Source: CAYYNP01 sp964472545 (GTDB lineage: Bacteria > Planctomycetota > Planctomycetia > Pirellulales > Thermoguttaceae). From it: a stretch of 20,724 nt of DNA. Below are positions 15,904 through 20,724 of this stretch, piece by piece. The first letter of the stretch is position 1, and the number at the start of each line of letters is the position of its first letter. The stretch is from the NCBI GenBank assembly GCA_964472545.1, contig CAYYNP010000182.1, forward strand, positions 1 to 20,724. Direction: 5' to 3'. The position numbers were made by a program, and so were the translations under genes. The notes under the pieces were generated by a model. It did not search any database, was not told the origin of the DNA, and worked only from the letters and a program-made list of their open reading frames with translations.

Positions 15904-16042
15904 GCGAGCCTCCCATGGCCAGGTAGAACGCCCAGAGTTTTTCAGTCTCCCGCCAGCGCTGTAGCGGCGTCATGAGGTACCATTCGAGCCACTCCGGGTC
16001 GACCAGATCGTGTAAGGGCAGTTCAGTATCCATAACGTCCAT
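15794..16042 (-). CDS. Small partner protein overlapping the nucleotidyltransferase gene (82 aa)
   Basis: From the ATG at 16042: DLVDPEWLEWYLMTPLQRWR, ETEKLWAFYLAMGGSL, then an Asp/Ser/Pro-rich stretch and the ending RAGLRVIRRSGV. The Trp-rich helix followed by MGGSLDAEPD...SPF and a closing GRAGLRV strand looks like a real conserved protein. I recall similar proteins next to nucleotidyltransferase genes in planctomycetes, but cannot verify this here. The last 110 nt are also coding for the nucleotidyltransferase. None of the candidate starts (TTG 16069, ATG 16042, ATG 16033) has a clear ribosome site, so the N-terminus is uncertain. An antitoxin or accessory role is inferred from position only. 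Confidence 0.62.
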   Translation of the reverse strand: MDVMDTELPLHDLVDPEWLEWYLMTPLQRWRETEKLWAFYLAMGGSLDAEPDSQSPFDPGLEPRPLPADGRAGLRVIRRSGV

Positions 16043-16107
16043 TGTGGCGTATCGGGCCGCGCGAGGCAAGACGACGTGGGGACAGGGGCTGCTTCGGCCC
16101 GCTACCT

Positions 16108-16136
16108 TTGCACGGCGCCGGCCGATCGGCCATAAT
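16108..16136 (+). promoter_or_regulatory. Candidate sigma70-type promoter for the PhoD-like gene, with palindrome in spacer
   Basis: TTGCAC (16108-16113), 17 nt, CATAAT (16131-16136; five of six bases of the -10 consensus). The spacer ends in a perfect 12-bp palindrome GGCCGATCGGCC (16120-16131) that overlaps the first -10 base, a good position for a repressor. A small leader hairpin CCGTC...GACGG follows at 16142-16156. The start codon is about 110 nt downstream. No Pho-box-like sequence is apparent. Confidence 0.4.
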
Positions 16137-16244
16137 GGCGTCCGTCGGGAGGACGGGCTGCCATGGCGTGACGTAGAATTGTGCCGAGAGTCCGCTCTCC
16201 AAATCGCGACCGATTACATCGCACAGTCACCAAAGGAGAAACCG

Positions 16245-17903
16245 ATGCGTCGACGTGTATTCGCACTGCAAGCGATCATCTTGGCCCTCATCACCACCCT
16301 GGCCGTTGACATCTGCAGCACCAATGCCGCCGAGTCGCGGCAGGCCGCAGCCAAGCCCAGGCCGCCGAAGAAACCGGTCCTCTCCGGCCAGACCAAACGG
16401 GTCGGCCAGGACCAGTTGATCGCCGTGATCGACGGCAAACTCGAAGAGGCCGTCCAGCGGTGCCAACGCATTCTGGAGGTCGAGCCGAACCACCTGGAGT
16501 CGCTGTTCAATCTCACCGTGGCCCAAGGCCAACTCGGCGAACTCGATAAGGCTACCGAGACGATGAAGCGGGCCATCTCCGCCGGATTGCCGCCGGGACG
16601 CTTCATCGCCGGGCCGCGCGGGCTGCTCAAGCCACTGCGGGAAACGGCCGCCTTCGGGGACTTGCTCAAGCAACAGGCCGGACGATTGGTCCACGGCCCG
16701 TTGCTCGGCTGCATGACCGACCGCAGTGTGAAGTTCTGGGTCCGCACGGCCGATGAGACGTCGGTGCAAGTCGTCGTGAGCACGTCGAAGGAGATGACCG
16801 CACCGTCGAAATCCGCCATCGTCTTCACCGAGGCCGGACGCGACTACACGGCCGTCGCCGAAGTCGGGCGGTTGCAGCCGGATACGGCCTACTACTACGA
16901 CGTTCTATTGAAAGGCCGGTCGGCATTCGATGGCGAGCGGCCCAGCTTTCGCACGTTTCCGCCGGCCGGCCAGAGCGGGCGATTCCGCATCGGCTTCGGT
17001 GGCGGAGCCGGATATACGCCGAAGCACGAACGGATGTGGAACACGATCGCCGCACACAAGCTGGACGCTTTTCTGGCCCTGGGCGACAACGTCTACATCG
17101 ACAATCCCACCCGGCTTGACATCCACCACTACACCTACTATCGCCGCCAATCGCGGCCGGAGTATCGCCGGGTTGTCGCGGCGTCGCCGACGTTTGCCAT
17201 CTGGGACGACCACGATTTCGGCACCAACGACTGCATCCCCGGCCCCGAGATCGCCGATCCGCCGTGGAAGCCGCAGGTCTGGGAGATCTTCTGCAACAAT
17301 TGGAACAACCCGGCCTACGGCGGCGGCCGCAAGCAGCCCGGCTGCTGGTTCCGCTTCTCGATCGCCGACGTCGACTTCTTCATGCTCGACGGCCGGTACT
17401 ATCGTTCGAGCCCGAAGCTGCCCAACCCCAGCATGCTCGGGCCGGTGCAGAAGGCGTGGCTGTTGAAGGAGCTGCGGCATTCGGACGCAACCTTCAAAGT
17501 GCTCGCCTCGCCGGTGCCTTGGGTGCTCGAAGCAAAAGGTAGCAGCAACGACACCTGGCGCGGCTTCCAGGCCGAACGCGAGCAGATCTTCTCCTTCCTC
17601 GAAAAGGAGAAGATCGACGGCGTGATCCTGATCTCGGCCGACCGCCACCGTAGCGACGTTTGGCGGATCGACCGCCCCGGCGGCTATCCGTTCTACGAGT
17701 TCGAGAGTTCCCGGCTGACCAACGTCCACACGCACGGGGTCATGCCCGGCTCGCTGTTCGGCTACAACGCCAAGTGCTCCTTCGGCCAGATCACCTTCGA
17801 CACGACCAAGCCCGACCCGGAGCTGGCCTACCAGATCTACAACATCGACGACGAGTTGATTCACACGTTTGTGGTGAAGCGGAGCGCGATTTCGCACGAG
17901 TAG
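16245..17903 (+). CDS. Exported TPR-like plus PhoD-type metallophosphoesterase (alkaline phosphatase D family)
   Basis: 552 residues. The N-terminus MRRRVFALQAIILALITTLA fits a signal peptide and includes RRxF, so Tat export is possible, as for PhoD. A TPR-like helical stretch follows (about 56-112: EEAVQRCQRILEVEPNHLES), then an Fn3-like PhoD N-terminal domain (about 150-240) and the metallophosphoesterase core: FLALGDNVYIDN (276-287), IWDDHDFGTND (319-329), LISADRHRSD (462-471) and a His-rich THGVMPGSLFGYN region (496-508). These supply the Asp, Asn and His ligands expected for a phosphodi- or phosphomonoesterase using Ca/Fe-type metals. The ATG at 16245 has AAGGAG 7 nt upstream; the frame extending to 15972 is rejected. 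It probably releases phosphate from esters outside the cytoplasm. It converges with the next gene. Confidence 0.9.
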   Translation: MRRRVFALQAIILALITTLAVDICSTNAAESRQAAAKPRPPKKPVLSGQTKRVGQDQLIAVIDGKLEEAVQRCQRILEVEPNHLESLFNLTVAQGQLGELDKATETMKRAISAGLPPGRFIAGPRGLLKPLRETAAFGDLLKQQAGRLVHGPLLGCMTDRSVKFWVRTADETSVQVVVSTSKEMTAPSKSAIVFTEAGRDYTAVAEVGRLQPDTAYYYDVLLKGRSAFDGERPSFRTFPPAGQSGRFRIGFGGGAGYTPKHERMWNTIAAHKLDAFLALGDNVYIDNPTRLDIHHYTYYRRQSRPEYRRVVAASPTFAIWDDHDFGTNDCIPGPEIADPPWKPQVWEIFCNNWNNPAYGGGRKQPGCWFRFSIADVDFFMLDGRYYRSSPKLPNPSMLGPVQKAWLLKELRHSDATFKVLASPVPWVLEAKGSSNDTWRGFQAEREQIFSFLEKEKIDGVILISADRHRSDVWRIDRPGGYPFYEFESSRLTNVHTHGVMPGSLFGYNAKCSFGQITFDTTKPDPELAYQIYNIDDELIHTFVVKRSAISHE

Positions 17904-17907
17904 CGGT

Positions 17908-18003
17908 GGGTGGCTGGGGCAAAGCGCAGCGGTGCCCCAGATTATCGGCTTCTTGGCCATCCACGAATACCTGGTGCATCGCTGCGCTTTGCCCCAGCCA
18001 CCC
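17908..18003. repeat. Long inverted repeat between convergent genes
   Basis: Arms 17908-17931 and 17980-18003 are perfect 24-nt reverse complements, starting GGGTGGCTGGGGCAAAGCGC on the left. They extend four bases inward with one mismatch, leaving a loop of about 40 nt. The left arm begins 5 nt after the PhoD-like stop, and the right arm ends 55 nt before the stop of the converging gene. It can act as a bidirectional transcription end, or be a MITE/REP-type mobile palindrome. It resembles a repeat I associate with planctomycete genomes. There is no transposase and no evident target-site duplication. Confidence 0.75.
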
Positions 18004-18058
18004 CGAACACAGGCGCGCCCCCGCCCTCCCAGGCGCGACCGCCGGCCGCGGCTTTCTG

Positions 18059-20641
18059 CTACGGCGTCGTCAAGAAGAGCCCCTCGCGTGGGCGGAGCGT
18101 GAGCTTGCCGGCGACCGGCGTTCCGTCGTTGACCTTTGGGTCTTGTCTCGCGGAGCCTCGCAAGCGCCGGTACTTTCGTCCGGGCAATAGCACGTCGAGG
18201 TCGAACGTGTACGGCCGCGGCGAGGGATTGGCCAACACCAGGCCATGCTCGAACTCGCGGTAGATCGCGTCGATGTGATGGTACGCGTTGACCGACGTGA
18301 TCCAGATCGGCTCGGTTCCTTCGACGAGCCACTCCAGATCGACCACATCGGAGCGTACGTTGGAGAAGTAGAAGCCCGACTCGAAGTCGCCATCGCCCAG
18401 CCAACTCATAAACCTCACGGCGTCGGTCGCTCCACGGCGGCCTTCCGGCCCCAGCAGTGCGACGCCACCCCAATAGGCGTGGTCGGTGGTCGAGTTGTCG
18501 GCAGGCCCGCAATCGGCGACGAACTTCAGCCGTACCTGTTTGCCGGCCCAATCGGCCAGCGAGACGTCGTGCGGCATCCACTCGGCGGCGACTTGCACGT
18601 GCTTGAACAACTCCACGAACGTCCCCGGCCGACCCGAACGTATTTCGGCCGCCAACACGTGAAACGTCACGCCGTCGCTCCGCCCGGGGCTCTTCTCGCC
18701 CATGCCGGTCGACAGTTCCAAACGGCCTCCGCGAGGCACGCGTACGTCGCGATACCAGAACGTGTAGCCTGTCTTGCCGCGATAGGGCGGATGGGCCATG
18801 TAGGCGTCGAGCGTTTGGCCGCCCAGCCGCCGCTTGGCGTTGAACCGCAGCGACGCGCCGGTCTCGGGCACCAACTCGGTCTCTTTGCCGCCGCGCAGGC
18901 ACATGCCCGACGGCGGCAGGTCGGGAAGTGTTAACATGCCGGCGTCCGGCGCGATTCCCACCCACATCAGCCGGGCGGCCTCGGGCGGATAGCCACACAT
19001 TGGCGAGCCGGACGCGGTCGTCGTGACGAAAAGGTCCGGACCGTCGCACGGCACGCCACGCACCCGAAAACGCAACTCGCCCGACGCGCTCCCCTCGGCA
19101 CTCACCTTCACCCGATCACCGTCGAGTTCGAACTTCAGCCCGGCCCCCGAAAGCCGCGGCAACAGTTCCGCTGGAGTGCGGCAAGCCAGCACGTTCGGCC
19201 GCCGCCTGGCCAGGCGCACGGCCGGCCCGAGCGGGCGACCCAGCCAGCCGAGTTGACGCTCGGTCCCCTTGCGTAATTCATCCCAGATTCCCAGCAACTC
19301 GCCGGGCTCGGCGTCCGGCACGAACGAATAGCAGACCGCCGAATCGGTGAACGTGGCCACGGCCAACACGAGCCGATGCGTTCCGGGCGGCACGTCAGGC
19401 TGAATCCGCTGCCCCGGTCTCGGGCCCGCGGCGGAGAACTTGTGATTGATATAGTTGAACACCGGCGGATGGGCGTTTTCTCGCCAATAGAGGTGCCGGT
19501 TCAACCCGCCGGACCAGTCGCGAACTTCGGGGTCGCCCAGCCACGGCCAGCCCTCGCTCTCGATGCCGTTGAGGATGCGAAACGCCCGCTGGCTGCGGAC
19601 GGTGGTGCCGTCGGCCTGGATGATACGCTGCGGCCCGAGCTTCTCGCGCAGCTTGCGGCAGAACTCGACCACGCCAACGCCGTAGACGTTCACTCCGTCG
19701 AAGACGCCGAAATCGGGCCGCCCGTCGGCGTCGCAGTCGGCCCCGCGAACGGGCGAGCGCCCGCCGGCCTGGTGATGCAGCACGTCGAACTCCAGCCCGT
19801 CGAAAGCGGCCAACTCGCCCGTTTCCGAAAACCACGCGGCCAACTCGTCGCAAACCACGTCGTCACAAGTCCGCCCCTGCTGGTCTCGCGGACACTTCGT
19901 CGAATGGTTGTAGTACCACATCAAGTGTGAACGGCCTCCCCAGGGTCCTTCGGTCATGTGGGCCGCGGCGTACGAACGCCCGGCCGGAAACGCCAAAGGC
20001 TTCGTTCCAAAGCAGCCACGGCGGACGCGAATCGTCTTTCCCGCAGCGTCGACGTCGAGCAACTGCACCTGCTCACAGCGCTGCCAGTCGGGCTTGCCGT
20101 CGGCATCGAGCATGCACAGTCCGACGTCTTCGTTCGCCTTGCGATAGCGGCCCGTAGCCAGACGAAACAGGGCCGGATCGTTGACCGCAATCTCCGTCTC
20201 GCCCTCTTCGGCCGGCACGTCGCCGACGATTCGAGCCCCGTTGTAGTAGAGCCAATGGCCGGCGAAGTACTTCTCGGTCCGGTAGCGCGGGTCGCGAGCA
20301 TTGCCGTTGTAGTGCAGCAGAACGAGTTGATCGGGATGCTCTCGTTTGAACCGCGTGAAGAACTGCACGTTTCGCAGCGACCGGCCGGGCACTTCCTCGT
20401 CGAGCACCTTGCCTTCGATGCCCATCAATCGCGAGAAGCACGCGTCCCAGCGTTCGTAGGAAATCCGCCCGCCGGCGGCCAGCCCTTCGCTGGATCGGAA
20501 GAAATAAGCGTGGGGATAGCCGCCGCTGAGGACCTGCAGCGATTCGAGATCCGCGGCCGGTGACAGTTCGGCGAAGCGGCAATGTGCCGCGGCAGCCAAG
20601 ATGCCCGTTAGGACGAGCATGCGGCAGTTGGCGATTGACAT
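18059..20641 (-). CDS. Large exported glycosidase-like protein of unknown family (860 aa)
   Basis: Signal peptide about 1-29 (CRMLVLTGILAAAAH). Residues about 35-420 have the look of a (beta/alpha)8 hydrolase: ASCII-clear acidic strand ends in FDGLEFDVLHH and RIIQADGTT, and a Trp-rich GIESEGWPWLGD. Asp-rich loops such as DCDADGRPDFG resemble calcium sites. About 640-725 is a jelly-roll like those attached to glycoside hydrolases: SDGVTFHVLAAE, HDVSLADWAGKQVRLKFVAD, DHAYWGGVALLG. The C-terminus (VLANPSPRPYTFDLDVLLPG ... KLTLRPREGLFL) resembles the beta-sandwich that closes many glycosidases. I cannot name the family or the catalytic pair. The ATG at 20641 has GGGAGG 10 nt upstream. A G-rich tandem repeat lies just upstream. 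It probably acts on polysaccharide outside the cytoplasm; this is inference. Confidence 0.8.
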   Translation of the reverse strand: MSIANCRMLVLTGILAAAAHCRFAELSPAADLESLQVLSGGYPHAYFFRSSEGLAAGGRISYERWDACFSRLMGIEGKVLDEEVPGRSLRNVQFFTRFKREHPDQLVLLHYNGNARDPRYRTEKYFAGHWLYYNGARIVGDVPAEEGETEIAVNDPALFRLATGRYRKANEDVGLCMLDADGKPDWQRCEQVQLLDVDAAGKTIRVRRGCFGTKPLAFPAGRSYAAAHMTEGPWGGRSHLMWYYNHSTKCPRDQQGRTCDDVVCDELAAWFSETGELAAFDGLEFDVLHHQAGGRSPVRGADCDADGRPDFGVFDGVNVYGVGVVEFCRKLREKLGPQRIIQADGTTVRSQRAFRILNGIESEGWPWLGDPEVRDWSGGLNRHLYWRENAHPPVFNYINHKFSAAGPRPGQRIQPDVPPGTHRLVLAVATFTDSAVCYSFVPDAEPGELLGIWDELRKGTERQLGWLGRPLGPAVRLARRRPNVLACRTPAELLPRLSGAGLKFELDGDRVKVSAEGSASGELRFRVRGVPCDGPDLFVTTTASGSPMCGYPPEAARLMWVGIAPDAGMLTLPDLPPSGMCLRGGKETELVPETGASLRFNAKRRLGGQTLDAYMAHPPYRGKTGYTFWYRDVRVPRGGRLELSTGMGEKSPGRSDGVTFHVLAAEIRSGRPGTFVELFKHVQVAAEWMPHDVSLADWAGKQVRLKFVADCGPADNSTTDHAYWGGVALLGPEGRRGATDAVRFMSWLGDGDFESGFYFSNVRSDVVDLEWLVEGTEPIWITSVNAYHHIDAIYREFEHGLVLANPSPRPYTFDLDVLLPGRKYRRLRGSARQDPKVNDGTPVAGKLTLRPREGLFLTTP

Positions 20642-20666
20642 TCTTCGGTGTCCTCCCTTGCGACGT

Positions 20667-20724
20667 CTCGGGGCTGGGGACTCGGGGCTGGGGACTCGGG
20701 GCTGGGGACTCGGGGCTGGGGACT
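20667..20724. repeat. 14-bp G-rich tandem repeat running off the window
   Basis: CTCGGGGCTGGGGA repeats exactly four times (20667-20722) and continues at the window edge. Each unit has two GGGG runs, so the plus strand could fold into G-quadruplexes. It begins about 26 nt upstream of the start codon of the 860-aa gene, in its leader or promoter region. The number of copies beyond the edge is unknown, and length variation is likely for such a repeat. Confidence 0.9.

Noticed and set aside
15972..16244. Upstream extension of the PhoD-like frame
   Set aside because: It would overlap the divergent small gene and place the signal peptide internally; the ATG at 16245 has a strong ribosome site.
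16905..19049. 714-codon minus-strand open frame
   Set aside because: It runs antisense to the PhoD-like gene, across the inverted repeat and into the 860-aa gene in a different frame. Its composition is a GC-bias shadow and it shows no domain.
20667..20724. Possible CRISPR array
   Set aside because: The units are 14 bp and contiguous, with no spacers and no cas genes.

Overview
The window looks like chromosomal DNA from a planctomycete, probably of the Pirellulales type. The evidence is high GC with strong G/C third-codon bias, an ECF sigma factor followed by a FecR-like protein, a secreted sulfatase-modifying-factor (SUMF/FGE) domain protein opening with the usual NSIGM...F signature, many exported proteins of unknown role, bacterial serpins, and short palindromic repeats at gene ends. 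This is inferred from style and gene content. There is no rRNA or marker gene to prove the lineage, and I found no tRNA, rRNA, CRISPR array or transposase.

Layout. Positions 1-1272 (minus) hold the N-terminal and middle domains of a divergent HSP90/HtpG-family chaperone that runs off the left edge. A non-coding stretch with a candidate terminator separates it from a benzoate-CoA-ligase-like enzyme (1659-3227, minus) and a small upstream gene (3281-3496). A palindromic repeat then overlaps the stop codon of a membrane protein that combines Tim44-like regions, two zinc ribbons and a TerB-like tail (3685-5649, minus).

From 11527 down to 5829 (minus) five genes are in tandem: an ECF sigma factor; a FecR-like anti-sigma protein fused in one reading frame to a serpin; a second, separately encoded serpin; a small secreted DUF6970-like gene broken by an in-frame amber codon; and a SUMF-like secreted protein. 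The sigma factor and FecR-serpin genes overlap by 4 nt, so they are probably translationally coupled. This is the most unusual part of the window. It suggests a membrane-anchored protease-trap domain linked to a sigma-factor switch, followed by an exported serpin whose predicted target specificity differs (P1 Ala against P1 Arg).

Divergently, a plus-strand set carries an Nramp-fold transporter lacking the canonical metal-binding motifs (11846-13387), asparaginyl-tRNA synthetase (13435-14829) and a small basic-acidic protein (14862-15116). A minus-strand pair follows: a small conserved-looking gene (15794-16042) and a nucleotidyltransferase (15160-15903) overlapping it by 110 nt in another frame. 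A TPR-PhoD-type metallophosphoesterase (16245-17903, plus) converges on a large exported glycosidase-like protein (18059-20641, minus) across a near-perfect long inverted repeat. The window ends in a G-rich 14-bp tandem repeat lying just upstream of that last gene.
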